Shown here: piece by piece, positions 21,610-33,001 of the stretch | How the letters are laid out: the number at the start of each line of letters is the position of its first letter | How positions within the stretch are numbered: the stretch's first letter is position 1 | Assembly: GCA_022559985.1 (NCBI GenBank) | Contig: JAFJTR010000102.1 | Location: forward strand, 36,562-100,561 | Reading direction: 5' to 3' | Length of the DNA: 64,000 nucleotides | From: Parastagonospora avenae f. sp. tritici 18332-5 | Taxonomy: Eukaryota; Ascomycota; Dothideomycetes; Pleosporales; Phaeosphaeriaceae | Position numbers and translations under genes: made by a program | Notes under the pieces: model-generated | What the model was told of the DNA's origin: nothing | The model's database searches: none | What the model saw: only the letters and a program-made list of their open reading frames with translations

Positions 21610-23478
21610 ATGTACATCCTCATCATCTATATACTCGTTATTGCGATAACAGCAAATCAAGCTTTGAAGAGGATCAAAGCATTCCGCTCTCCATTGAGAA
21701 AACTCCCAGGACCTTGGTATGCTCCTCTCACGACCGTTCATTTGCAATGCCTCTTTTCGACCGGCAACATCTGGAAATATGTTGAAAAGGGCCACAAACG
21801 CTATGGACCCATCATGCGAGTTGGACCTCGCCAAGTGTGGGTCTCAGACAAGGACGCCATGAAGCAGATTCTGGTTAAACAGGATTTGCCAAAGGTCGCT
21901 ATGTATGCGGAGATTTCGAGGGACAGGGCGAGCCCGGGGCTGTTTGGCGAGATGTGAGTGACTCTCTTCCCTCCAGATTTGATTTCGGTAGAGACTGACT
22001 GGACACAAGCCGTCATGAGCCTCACAAACGCCTCAAGCGCTTCTTGTCACCTGCATTCACTGTAGCCTACGTTGACAACTTGGAGGTGTACTTTCAGAAC
22101 ATTGTACGCGATCTGCTCAACAAGTATCAAGACAAGGTCATCAGCAACCCGGCCTCTGAACGCGGCTTCGAAACAGACTTCATGGAAGATTTGCACAACG
22201 TTGCTCTTGATATGTAAGTCCCTTTGCACTCTGTCCTATACCTACTGACTCTGTCGTTGCAGAATGGGAGAATGCTCATTCGGCAAAGGGTTCGGCCAAA
22301 CGAACCCGGAAAGGAAGGGAGAGGATGGTGTGGATGAAAGAATCTGGAAGTCGATTCCGCGCTCCATCTTTGACGGCTTGAGCAAACGCTACCAGGTATG
22401 TCCGTCAGATCCGCCATGATCCCACCATATGCCTCCAGTCCTTTGCATAACTAAAATCTTCCAAGACTGTCTATATCAAGAAACTCATCCGGTTTTTCGT
22501 CATGGACATCAAGTTCGATTGGCCTGCAGAAATGATCGCAGTGAGTTATCGCACTTGACGCGACTCCCGCTCGATTGCACTAACTCTTCCTAGGCAATCG
22601 AAGCCGTCATATATAGGCGACAGCAGACCTCCAGTACCGAGCGTCAAGACCTCCTCCAACACTTGTTGGAGCAAGGCAAGCGACCAGATACTGGCGTTAC
22701 CATGGATACCCGCGACATCACCGACCAAATGGCCGAAATCCTACTCGCCGGATCCGAAACGACCTCCGGAACGCTCGCCTGCTTGTTCCTCGAACTCGCC
22801 CGTAACCCCGTCGTTTATAACAAGTTACTAGAATCCCTGCCCAGCGCCTCAATCGGCGATGACATCGTCTCTAGCAAAATGGTCCGCACCGAGCCGCAAT
22901 ATGAGTACCTGGAGGCATGCATCAAGGAAAACTTGCGCTTGCATCCGATTGCATCCGAGATGGGGCGCCGGACGGGAACGGAGTGGGTCAATTTGATGGG
23001 CTACGATCTGCCTCCGCATACCGTGGTGTCCGCTTCGTACCGTGCTTTGCACCTCAACGAGGAGTACTGGCCCCAAGCGCAGCGTTTCTGGCCCGAACGG
23101 TTCTTGGCGGACGATAAGAGAGGCGACGCGCCTGCTGCCGAGTAAGTCTCTCCTAACTTGCTTCGATGAATGAGGTCAATCTAACACAAGCTGTCTAGTA
23201 TGCACGCGTATTACCCCTTCTCAGGAGGCAAGCACTCGTGCATCGGAATCAAGTAAGTCTATTGTTACCTTGAAAAAAGCCGGGGGTACCATGATTAACA
23301 CTTCGGTAGCTTCGCCTGGTCCGAAATGAGAATTGTCGCGGCCAGCGTTCTTTCTAGATTCAAACTCTTTGAGGTGTCGAACCAGGACGTTGACTTCAGG
23401 CAGTATATCACTATGCAGTTCGCTACGGGCGAATGGAAGGTTATACTCGAGCCTAGGCAGGGCAAAGATGCTGAATAG
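21610..23478 (+). CDS. Cytochrome P450 monooxygenase
   Basis: Seven exons (21610-21953, 22010-22213, 22263-22395, 22466-22540, 22594-23141, 23199-23252, 23310-23478) give 508 aa in unbroken frame. The N-terminus is a membrane anchor (MYILIIYILVIAITA) followed by the Pro-rich hinge KLPGPWYAP. Canonical motifs are in order: I-helix AGSETTS, K-helix ExxR (KENLRLHP), the PERF region (FWPERFL), and the heme-binding loop FSGGKHSCIG with the axial Cys; the loop has His where Arg is usual. It should be an ER-bound oxygenase; substrate and CYP family are not determinable here. The decayed amidase lies 1.8 kb upstream on the same strand, but I see no intact biosynthetic partners. Confidence 0.93.
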
Positions 23479-23948
23479 CACAGCCTATATATAGCATCAA
23501 GAAGGAGCGACAATATAAAAGACTCGCACAATTTCCACTGAGTCCGGTGATGACAGTGCGACGCCGTTTTCGTCTAACCATAAGGCGGTATGTATGCCAG
23601 AAGCACAGATTTTACAGTATTGGTGCTAGCAGGGCTCAACGTACTGTGGCTGTTCACAAATCACATACGCACTGCAGGGCACTTTACGTTTGCATGAACT
23701 CCCTTTACCAGTCCGAAAAGAATCCTTTCTTGATTCGCAGCACAATACCAAGTATGTACAAGAAGATTATGTAGACGCTCCGAAACCTTGGCCCTATGCT
23801 CACGTGGAGCTACCGATAGAAGTAGTGTACAAAGGAAAGAAGGTGCATTACATGCCCAGGGGTATCAATACTATGCACTGCACTTTTCGAGATCCCCCTA
23901 GTATCCTTTGAGAGAAACTGACATAGGAAAAAATGCGATCTGCATTGT
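23479..23948. other. Intergenic between convergent genes
   Basis: This is the shared 3' region of the P450 (plus) and the GAS2 protein (minus). An open frame at 23690-23911 (73 codons) has no known motif and sits where both 3' UTRs should be, so I do not call it a gene. Confidence 0.5.
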
Positions 23949-26900
23949 TTATTCCAACACGGGCTTCCCACCTCTCAAGAAGATCCGCTTTGTACCGCCG
24001 ACCTTACCCAGATCACCAAATTCTGGCTTCTTTCCTCCCGCGCGACTGTCTGAGCGAGACTCACTTCTGCTGTCGGCTCTCTCTTCGCGCTGTTGGGGCG
24101 TGTGATTTGCTGGCATCACGCTGCCAGATACGGTGCGTGCTTGCTTCATCATGCCCTCAATCCATTCGAGCTTTTCCCCACTAAGGTCAAGCTTTTTGGC
24201 CTTGGGACCGGCGAGTCCGGCTTCGTTACCTGTCCAGGAACGCTGCGAAGAGTTTGTGGAGGGTACAGAAGGCTCCTCTGCAATACCCGGAGTTGAGGCG
24301 AAACTGGGCATGGGATGTACTGCATCATCAATCGACACACCGGTAGTCGAAGACTTTGTAGGCGTCGTCAGAGGGCTTGCTGTAGGTCGGCCGCTGCTGA
24401 CACGTCGATCTTGTCTTCCCGCTGCACTCTCGGGCCGGTTGGGCGAGTTTGTACTGTCGTTGTTCTTGACTTCCAAACCTAGAATTTCGAATTTACCGTC
24501 ACTAGCGGTTCGTCGTCCGTGATGCTCTGCGTACTGTCTTAGGTATTCACCAAGATCTGCCCAGCCACCCCCGACACGAACCATGACTCTTTCACCATTC
24601 TCGCCAACGCGGCGAATGAACAGCTTAACCGGCTGCTCCTTTCCTGGTTGGGTGAGGTGATATAGTTTGATGTCATTGTCAGTTCGTGAGGCTGCGGCAG
24701 ATTTGCGGCCAGAGGCAATACTGTCGAATTCGTTCTTCGCGGGCGACAAGGTCAGTTCTGGGGACTTTAGTCCGCTCACAGAACGGGCAGCACGGAGGTA
24801 ATTCCTGCTGCCTCTGTTTGCAAGACCGCGCGACGGCTTGACCTCTGGGGAGTCGGCACTAGGACCAGACGTGAGGCGAATGTGAGCTGGGATGGTGGTG
24901 AGAATGTCTGATATTTTGCGCTCAAGGTCCTCGGCGCTGGACTTTTGACTGAACTGTGTCGGCGGCCACGGTGCGCTGTCAATACTGTTTTCGATGATGT
25001 TTCGACCGAGCCGCCGCTTGGCCATTGCAGCATTTAGCTCAGGACGAGGTGCTCTGACGTTTCGATTGGTTGCATTGCGGACCGAAGGAGAATCCTCAAT
25101 ATAACTAGGAGGACTCGAATCATCGAAGGAAATGTTGGAGGAAACAGAGCCCTGGCTACCCCTTCGTGATCGCGGCGTCTGTGGAGGTTCTAGCATTGGG
25201 CCATCTTGGCCGTCGTTGGTGATAATGACGGGGTTTTCGGAGACACCTACGGGGTTGTGGCGCAAAGGCACTTCCTCTGCCACTGGCCCGGCTGCTCGGT
25301 CGTGCTCAGCCTGTAGAGTCTCGCGCGGCGATTGTACGGGAATGGCAGCCTCCGAGGAATCTTCCAGGTCGTCCAGATCGTTGTGGACCACGGTGTCGCC
25401 CTCGTCAAAATCTGACTCTTCGTCCTCTTCCACTTCGGCGATCTCGTTGTGGGAGACGGGATCTGCCATTCTCTGTTTGACACCGCGTGATGCGAACGGT
25501 TCATCTGCACCATTGGCATTTGTAAACGATGGCCCAGGCCTCACAGCGCCGGCCTCAATCGTGGGTGAGGCGATGGCATCGGTCATGAACCAAGGCTTCT
25601 TGCTCGGCGTTGATCTATTGGAGGATGACCCAGTAGTGATCTCGCGGACTCGAGGGCTTCCCAGTCCTGGCGAGTTTACGGGTGTGTATGATATCTCGCG
25701 ATGGACAATGTTCGAATCCGACACAATCTTTGGTTTCACCTTTACAGGAGTTACAGTGTTGCCGTTCTTCCAGTTGGGGCCCTGGTCTGTTGTACTGGCT
25801 TGTCCGCGATCAGTGTCAACAAGCCCAGGAGCTCCGGTTTGCGGCAGAGAGCCGACATGACGGGAATTGTCGTTCAAAGCCTCATTGCCGTGAGTCAGGA
25901 TTTGCGCAACAGCCTCGGAGTTGGTTGCTTCGTTCACGGGCTGAAGAATGACGCTGCTATTATGGTCTTGAACGACGCTTCCAAGCTCTTGCTGTGCTGC
26001 ACCAGTGGCAGTAGACTGCAGTGCAGGCTCCTTGCTAGCTGCAGTCTGCGTGACGGGAGCCCTCTGTTCATACTTCCTCCTGAGATCAAAGTCCATGACC
26101 TTTCTCCTCGAATCATGTGACCAGCGGCCATAGTCGGTCTCGATAGCCTCAAATGTATCAATCCACCTGTCTGGTATGCAGTCGTCGCGTCCTTCGAGGT
26201 TGTCCAACATTCTATCTAGACGCTTTCCAAGATCGCTGACTTTGTTTCCCAGCACAGCAGAGATGGTATCCACGGCGTCCTTCCACTGGGCAAAAGCAGC
26301 ATCGGAGGTGTCGGCCGGCGGGTCGATTGCGTCCCAGCCTAATCGCATGGCCTTTTGGGCGGTGCTGAGGTCGTCGAGGTAGCGGGGAACTTCGCGGAGG
26401 GTCGATATGCGGGCGGTCCAGGTATTCAGGCGGTCTTTGAGCTGGGCGTGGTGTGGAAGTGCGGACAGGAGAGTTTGTGTGATGAGGAAGGAGAAATCGT
26501 CCATGGGCTTGTAGCTCTGGCGAGTGGCTTCGTAGCCAGCAGAGGACGGGCGTGACCTGCCGCTCGGGTGCATATCGAGCACGTGTTCTTTCAGCTCCTC
26601 AACATCCAGCTTCAGCATCTCCTCCTCTATGTCGTCCAGACGCGCCTCGTGTGACTCTACCTCGACGGACAGTATAGAGCCCCAGTACTCCAGCGGCGGG
26701 AGGGCGTTGGTGAGGTCTGCATCGCCGACGTGTTCCCTAATGCGCAGCTCGAGACTTCTCCGGCGCTTCTCGCGATATTCGTCGCTCGGCTGCTCGAAGC
26801 TGCCCGACCAGCCCCATTGCTCGATTTCGCTGCACCAGCTCTTAAGGCGCTGAGCAGCCTTGGCAACGCGCGCACCCAGATCGCGCTCGGCGGCGGTGAG

Positions 26901-27134
26901 TGAATCGATGCAGGCAAAGATCTTGTATTCGTCGCAAGTAGTGTCAAACGGGACAGGGCGCTGGGTAAAAGCGCGGAGGGTGGTGTCGGGCGACAGGTCG
27001 CGCAGGCGGCCCTCTTCAGAGCTGCCGTGCACCCGTCCGCGTCGTCCTCCAGGCGACATTGTGGGCGAGGGCGCTCGGCGTGGTGTCGCAGCAATGGGCG
27101 GTGCCAGACGCAGTGGCGAAGATAGGCCGGCCAT
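23949..27134 (-). CDS. Large GAS2/GAR-domain protein, probable microtubule-associated protein
   Basis: A single exon of 1061 aa starts at the ATG at 27134; the frame continues upstream for 30 codons without a convincing ATG. Residues about 50-340 are helical and charged (for example ARLDDIEEEMLKLDVEELKEHV) and may form a coiled-coil or spectrin-like region. The middle (about 350-820) is low-complexity, Ser/Pro/Asp-rich with an acidic patch (EVEEDEESDFDEGD). A GAR domain lies at about 830-885: QPVKLFIRRVGENGERVMVRVGGGWADLGEYL. GAR domains bind microtubules in animal GAS2 and spectraplakins, so a role at microtubules or organising centres is inferred. A basic Ser-rich tail follows. No introns are needed. 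Confidence 0.85.
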   Translation of the reverse strand: MAGLSSPLRLAPPIAATPRRAPSPTMSPGGRRGRVHGSSEEGRLRDLSPDTTLRAFTQRPVPFDTTCDEYKIFACIDSLTAAERDLGARVAKAAQRLKSWCSEIEQWGWSGSFEQPSDEYREKRRRSLELRIREHVGDADLTNALPPLEYWGSILSVEVESHEARLDDIEEEMLKLDVEELKEHVLDMHPSGRSRPSSAGYEATRQSYKPMDDFSFLITQTLLSALPHHAQLKDRLNTWTARISTLREVPRYLDDLSTAQKAMRLGWDAIDPPADTSDAAFAQWKDAVDTISAVLGNKVSDLGKRLDRMLDNLEGRDDCIPDRWIDTFEAIETDYGRWSHDSRRKVMDFDLRRKYEQRAPVTQTAASKEPALQSTATGAAQQELGSVVQDHNSSVILQPVNEATNSEAVAQILTHGNEALNDNSRHVGSLPQTGAPGLVDTDRGQASTTDQGPNWKNGNTVTPVKVKPKIVSDSNIVHREISYTPVNSPGLGSPRVREITTGSSSNRSTPSKKPWFMTDAIASPTIEAGAVRPGPSFTNANGADEPFASRGVKQRMADPVSHNEIAEVEEDEESDFDEGDTVVHNDLDDLEDSSEAAIPVQSPRETLQAEHDRAAGPVAEEVPLRHNPVGVSENPVIITNDGQDGPMLEPPQTPRSRRGSQGSVSSNISFDDSSPPSYIEDSPSVRNATNRNVRAPRPELNAAMAKRRLGRNIIENSIDSAPWPPTQFSQKSSAEDLERKISDILTTIPAHIRLTSGPSADSPEVKPSRGLANRGSRNYLRAARSVSGLKSPELTLSPAKNEFDSIASGRKSAAASRTDNDIKLYHLTQPGKEQPVKLFIRRVGENGERVMVRVGGGWADLGEYLRQYAEHHGRRTASDGKFEILGLEVKNNDSTNSPNRPESAAGRQDRRVSSGRPTASPLTTPTKSSTTGVSIDDAVHPMPSFASTPGIAEEPSVPSTNSSQRSWTGNEAGLAGPKAKKLDLSGEKLEWIEGMMKQARTVSGSVMPANHTPQQREERADSRSESRSDSRAGGKKPEFGDLGKVGGTKRIFLRGGKPVLE

Positions 27135-28071
27135 GGCGATGGGCGTCCAGAGGAAAGAGCGACCGCGCAAACATGTGCAAGTGCAATGACGGAAGGTGCG
27201 AAGGCGGATTGATGTCTGAGACAACGGGGAACGGCGCGTCGGTCGGTGTGCTATAGCTGTAGCTGTAGCTGTGTTTGTTAGTATCCCTTTGTTTGCACGC
27301 CCCGTGAGTGCCGCGCTGCCTGCAGCTCAATGTTGTGAAGCAACTCGCGCCCAACGCTGTTGCTCAGCAGCATATTGCTCGCATGGGATCGCCGCGCGCT
27401 AGGCTGCAATGGCACATAGCGCCAGATCCCGCAGCCATCGATTTCACCAGCCATGACAGGGCGAACCTTGGTCCATGAACACCATGCTCATAAGCAGTCG
27501 TCTATATAAGCCTCGCTCTGTCCTGGCCTCTTCCCGGGTTGCAGCTTCACGTGCGCACGACTCGTGATATTCTACAAAAGTATACTCCCACCGGCGATCA
27601 CTGACTCCCGAGGTCCGATCGTTATCGAGCTCATCACGACACCGGTTATCGGAGCATAATGGGAGCCTTGTGCATACGTCCCGTCTTCGTCCAAGTGCGG
27701 AATGAACACGCGGTATCGCTACCCGAATCCCTTCACTGAAGACTTACTCCGGTACCCCGCCTGCACACCAGCGTCATTATATGCTGCCAAGAGAATACTC
27801 GCACGTATTTATCTACCTGACCTTCCTGCTCGCGTTAGCAGTTTGCTCGGATGCCTCGCCATCATGCTGTGCCTGTCCACAATAAGCCTCATCTCCAGGA
27901 TTAGAGCCGGCAAGAGCAGGGAAAACCCGTCAGGCTTCCCAATCATCGCTTCGCCGGCATTTGACGTAGTCACCGTATTGGGTCCGACTTGAAAAAGTAC
28001 ATAAAGTATCTGTCCACCGTTACCTATAGAATTTCACCATTACCGCCGCTCAACGCGTGCTATCGGACAAC
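27135..28071. other. Divergent promoter region with a GTAGCT microsatellite
   Basis: The region lies between the divergent GAS2 and M28B peptidase genes. A hexanucleotide repeat (tgtagc units, about 27249-27272) lies 120 bases upstream of the GAS2 ATG. The 96-codon frame at 27702-27992 has no recognisable sequence. Nothing else is seen. Confidence 0.5.
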
Positions 28072-30330
28072 ATGAAAACTTCTCTGTTCTTGCTAAGCGC
28101 GATTGGCGCTCACGCCTGCCAGCGGGAGCGTGCGTTTGTGCACCACAGCCATCCACATGTCAAGAGGCAAACCTCAAACTCTACTTTCCCACCTGTCCTA
28201 GACCCCAATGAACAGATTCTGCTCAACTCATTCGACAACACTTCCATCGCAGAATGGTCCTACTACTACAGTGCGGCATTTCTTACTACCGATCGGCAAT
28301 TACTAACAGCCGGCAGCCCATGGCGATCACGTCGCCGGCCGGAATAAGACCATGGCCCAGTGGACCGCCGACAAGTGGGCAGATTACGGCTTCAAGTCTC
28401 GCCTAGACGAATACTGTAAGCACTCTCACCTATTGTTGCATACTGGAGACTGCAACTTGGAGCTTGGAGATGCGCGTACTCACCACAGCTAGTCGTATTC
28501 CTCAACTACCCGGTCTCAAACTCCCTACTCCTCACATATCCCAATGGAAGCACCTACAAGCCGACTCTGAAAGAGGACGTTCTTGAAGAGGATCCTACCA
28601 CCAGCTATCCCAACAGTGTCCCGACCTTCCATGGCTATTCTTTCAGTGGCAACGCATCTGCAGAATACGTTTACGTTGGCCGAGGCCAGCAAGTTGACTT
28701 TCAGCGTCTAGTTGCATTGGGCGTAGATCTGAAAGGCAAGATCGCGCTTGCAAAGTATGGCGGTCCCTTCCGTGGACTCAAGGTTAAGAACGCGCAGGAC
28801 CATGGAATGATTGGGACTGTCATCTTCTCGGACCCCGGTGACGATGGCAACATGACCGAAGCCAAAGGAGTCGCTGCCTACCCCAACGGACCTGCAAGGA
28901 ATCCTACAACTGTTCAGCGCGGAAGTGTTCAGTTCTTGTCGACTTATCCTGGAGACCCCACGACACCCGGCTATGTTTCCAAACCTGATTCCGAGCGAGC
29001 TGATCGCACCAACATCACGCCCCAGATCCCATCCCTGCCAATTTCATGGATCGAGGCCCAACCTCTCCTGAAGGCACTGAACGGATTTGGCACCAACGGC
29101 ACGGCAGTCAACAGAACCGGCTGGGTCGGTGCCATCCCGGGCGTAACGTACAGCACTGGAGCCGGCTCAGGCGCCACCCTCTCCATGAGCAACTTGATGA
29201 ATGACACCTATGGCACCATCTGGAATGCCGTCGGCGTCATCAACGGCACCGCCCAAGACGAAGTCATCATCGTTGGTAATCACCGCGACGCCTGGATTGT
29301 TGGCGGCGCTGCTGACCCCAACTCTGGGTCGGCCGTGCTCATCGAGCTCGCGAAAGCCTTCGGCAAGCTCACCGCCACAGGCTGGAAGCCCACTCGAACC
29401 ATCGTTCTGTGCAGCTGGGACGCCGAGGAGTATGGTCTTGTTGGAAGTACCGAGTGGATGGAAGAATACATTCCCTGGCTCAAAAACGCCGCCGTGTCGT
29501 ATTTGAACATCGATGTTGCGGTTTCTGGACCCATTCCGGACATTTCAGCAACACCGGATCTGCACAGCATTGGCACGAGCTTGATGAAGAAAATCACGTA
29601 TCCGTATCGCGGCGCTTCCGACTTGACGCTATACGACGTTTGGATGCATGAGAGTGGCGGTGAGGTCGGCGTCTTGGGCAGTGGAAGCGACTACACCGCT
29701 TTTCTCCATCGCGGTATTGCTGCTATTGATATGGGAAGTGGCGGAGGGCCCATGGACCCGGTCTACCCTTACCATTCCAATTATGACAGCTATGCGTGGA
29801 TGGAACGATTTGGCGATCCAGGCTTCCATACACACAAGGCCATGGGACAGTACCTGACGCTACTACTCTACCACATGGTTGACGATGCAGTTGTACCCCT
29901 CGAGCCATCAGGCTATGTATCCGAGTTCAAGAAATACCTTGAGGATCTGGAGACAACTGTCGGATTGTCGAATTACACCATTGATCTCTCGCCCCTGACC
30001 GCTGCAATTTCGAGCTTCTCAACATCAGCCAGTGAATTCGAAGCTCTGCGGTCGCAGGCTTTGGCTACGAACGACACTGCCCTCTTGACCGTCCAGAACC
30101 ACAAGGCCCGCGACTTCTCGCGCGGTTTCACATCTCAAGGCGGACTTCCGACGAGAGAGTTCTATCAACATACCATCTTCGCTCCAGGTCGTGACACGGG
30201 TTATGCCCCAGTGACGTTTCCTGGTATCACAGAGAGCATCACATTTGATAAGAATCAAACTTTAGCACAGAGTTGGGTGAAGAAGACGGCTGATGCGATT
30301 CTAGTCGCGGCGAGCGTCCTGAAGACGTAA
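28072..30330 (+). CDS. Secreted M28B zinc peptidase, glutamate carboxypeptidase II-like
   Basis: Exons 28072-28270, 28317-28415 and 28493-30330 give 711 aa. The N-terminus is a signal peptide (MKTSLFLLSAIGAHA). The spliced start restores YYYTHGDHVAGRNKTMAQW, typical of the family. A protease-associated domain lies at about 150-290, followed by the M28 catalytic domain with the expected two-zinc ligands: VGNHRDAW (His), GGAADPNSGS (bridging Asp), WDAEEYGLVGS (catalytic Glu and ligand Glu), NIDVAVSG (Asp) and YPYHSNYDS (His). The C-terminal region resembles the dimerisation domain of transferrin-receptor-like proteins. Several N-x-S/T sites suit an extracellular protein. Its likely role is removing C-terminal acidic residues from peptides or nutrient scavenging. 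There is no transmembrane anchor, unlike mammalian PSMA. Confidence 0.92.
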
Positions 30331-30446
30331 AGTGTAAATAGATCATGTGAGCTGAGGCTGTACGCCTGTAGTAGTGATAATGAATAATGTGTGCTGATCA
30401 CGAGTATAAACGATTCCTATATGTTGCACACGTATTTATATCCTTC

Positions 30447-31672
30447 CTACCCGCCACCAACCTCGACCAAGATCTTGACCTGATTATCCTTATCATGTAT
30501 CAAACTCTTGAACCCCTTCTCCTCCACCTCTGTCAACTTGATCTTCTGGGTAATCATCGCGTGTGGCTGCATGCTTCCGTTGGACAGCGCATCTAGCACT
30601 TCTTGGAAATCACCAACCGCGTATGTTGCGATGCCCATGTACAACCTCTCCTTGAAGTTGAAGTCATTGGTGTTGATTGTGCACGGCTTTTCCCAGATCG
30701 CAATGTTGACGATACATCCTCTTGCGCGGGTGGCGTGGACAGCTTGATCGAGAGCAGATTGCACGCCCGCGCAATCGAAGGTGACGTGTGCGCCTTTATT
30801 GTCTGTGAGTTCGCGGGTTCGTGCAATCATGTCTTCTTTCGTAGGATCAATGATGTGGTGTGCGCCAAATATCTTCGCGAATTCCTGGCGTTTCTTGCTG
30901 ACTTCGGAGACGATGATGTTCTTACATCCGTTTGCCTTCAACGCCAGGATGGTACTGATTCCAATGGGTCCGCCGCCGAGTATTAATGCTGTGTCGTCCT
31001 TCTTAAATGGACTGACCTTCACCGCATGCCATCCCACAGCCAGTGGTTCGACTAGCGCACCGATCTCCAAGGGCACGTTGTCCGGCAGGTGGTAGAGAGT
31101 TGACTCGGGAACGACGATGTGGTCAGCGAGGCCGCCTCCCCAGCCTGATAGTCCAACGAAGCCGTTTTGCCAACAGCAATTTTGAAGTCCTTCTTCACAG
31201 GCGCCGCATGTGCCATCGTAGATGATGGGCTGGACGACGACGCGGTCTCCGGGCTTGTAGGCTGTTACGCCTTGACCGACTGTTTCAACGGTTCCGCTGA
31301 ATTCATGCCCAAAGGTTAGGGGAACAGACTCTCCAGTAATAGGATGGGGAGTCGTTGGGCAAAGGTTGGGGCCGCCTAGATATCTACATCATGTTAAAAC
31401 ACGTCTTGTGTGATTTTCGTATACGCAGTTAACGTACTCGTGCAGATCTAGGTTGCGGGTTAATACGGTACTCTTTCAGCTGGTACAAATATCGAGCTAT
31501 GCATACCTGTTCCGCAGATTCCTACCCACGCTGGCTTGACTTTGACTTGACCTGCTCTCACCTGTGGGATCGGAATTTTTTCGTATCGAAGATCATTTTT
31601 GCCGTGGAATCGAATCGCGTTCATCGTTCCCTCGCCATCTGGAGGAGGCTGGAATGTTTCTGAGGGGGACAT
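30447..31672 (-). CDS. Zinc-dependent medium-chain dehydrogenase, butanediol/sorbitol dehydrogenase type
   Basis: Three exons (31672-31507, a 10-nt microexon 31447-31438, and 31383-30447) give 370 aa. The microexon is required to rebuild GICGTDLHEYLGGPNLCP, which carries the catalytic-zinc Cys. Further motifs are LTFGHEFSGTV (zinc His and Glu), a structural-zinc cysteine cluster GTCGACEEGLQNCC, and the Rossmann loop ILGGGPIGI with NAD(H)-type downstream residues. The family interconverts secondary alcohols and ketones such as 2,3-butanediol/acetoin or polyols. The next gene rightwards is another zinc alcohol dehydrogenase transcribed divergently across 1.3 kb. Specificity remains open. Confidence 0.88.
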
Positions 31673-33001
31673 GACTGCAGTTGTACACTAGCTTGGGGAA
31701 AGAGACGGAGGGATCACTGGTACAGGGCTCAAGACAGAAACAGAGAAGCATCAATAATGGAAGCCGGGAGAAGGGCACTCATATGACCATGACGCCAGAG
31801 AGTGGAGCTATCTCCTTTGCAACGAGGCTGTGCCCAGCTTCCCCGGATCAACAGATACGGCTTTCGTTAAGCCATGTTTGTCGACGGCCCTGGATCCGCG
31901 TTATCTGTAACTATACCATTTGACGGCACGAGGGACGCGAAGAGTGACGCGACTAGCCGGTATACCCAATTCGGCAGCTTCACCCCGCATGGACAAACGC
32001 GGGGTACCAACTTAGAAATCGTGGAGCGCCTGGTGGCCCACCTGTGGCTTCCCGGCGAGCTGTATAAGATACGCGGCCCGAGGTTGGCCATGACACTTGC
32101 GTACGTACAGGGCGACGGCTGTCACATAATCACCTCGTGCTGTATTGCGCAAACCATGCTCCGGGTCCTGGACCTCTCCGACTTACAGGGGATACTTGTC
32201 ACTTCTCACAGTTTGTTATTGAGCCACCCAGCAGAAAACCAGAACAGGGCCGTTCACTACCAGTATCTCCCTTGCGAAGGCCAATTGAAATATGGGTTGA
32301 GAGGTTGAGCAGTGGACATGTTGCAGTCGGAAGACATAGGCAATGACGTCGGCAGCCCTTGACTTTATCGATCTTAGCCTAAGCGACCTGGCACCACCTC
32401 GTGGGAACAACACCCCGACCGAGACGAGCGTCGGGAATCTGTCGACGTTATTCGAATCGAGGCCTTGATCTTGGCAGCCATATGTGCGGCTTGCTGCATG
32501 CAGTCATTACTTGAGCAAAATTCTACTGGTGCGACAGAGGTAAAGTACGCCTGAGGCACAGCGCGGAGGGCAATGATGCAACGCGCTACATCATATAGCA
32601 CTCTGACAAATGTTGTTGCCGCCTCAACAGCAAAAGAGAGGCTTTGGTGGTCCAGCCCTAGCCGGTGGCCCAAAAAATTGTCAATGTTGCAAGTGCTTAA
32701 CACGTCGTTGACGCGACAGTGACGAGGGCAGTAATGTCAAATGTAGCTAACCACTGTTGCACCCAATCAGGCACTACAGCCGGGCCGTTACGGCGGGGAC
32801 AATACATCTCTCGGTCAACAGAGATGACCTCACTGGTGGATGGCAGTGAGCCACTTTTCGAGAGCGCGAACGTTTGGGAGCCTTCAAAAACGAGAAGCTG
32901 CCCCTCAACACCTGCCCCTCCATCCCTCTACACGTCACAACTTTTCAGACGCATATTATCACAACTAACAACTCACAACAAACCTCACACAATCATACAC
33001 A
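31673..33001. other. Divergent intergenic region between two zinc dehydrogenase genes
   Basis: An ATG-started frame at 31874-32308 (144 codons, plus) and one at 32374-32703 (minus) have no recognisable family; I leave them as unsupported. The last 100 bases before 33002 are a C/A-rich leader typical of a well-expressed fungal gene. Confidence 0.45.

Noticed and set aside
17644..23478. Amidase plus P450 as a secondary-metabolite cluster
   Set aside because: No backbone synthase, regulator or transporter is adjacent and the amidase is broken.
23690..23911. 73-codon frame between the convergent P450 and GAS2 genes
   Set aside because: It sits where both 3' UTRs fall, has no known motif and no supporting splice sites.
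31874..32308. 144-codon ATG-started plus-strand frame
   Set aside because: No domain, no splice context and it lies in a divergent promoter region; kept as intergenic.
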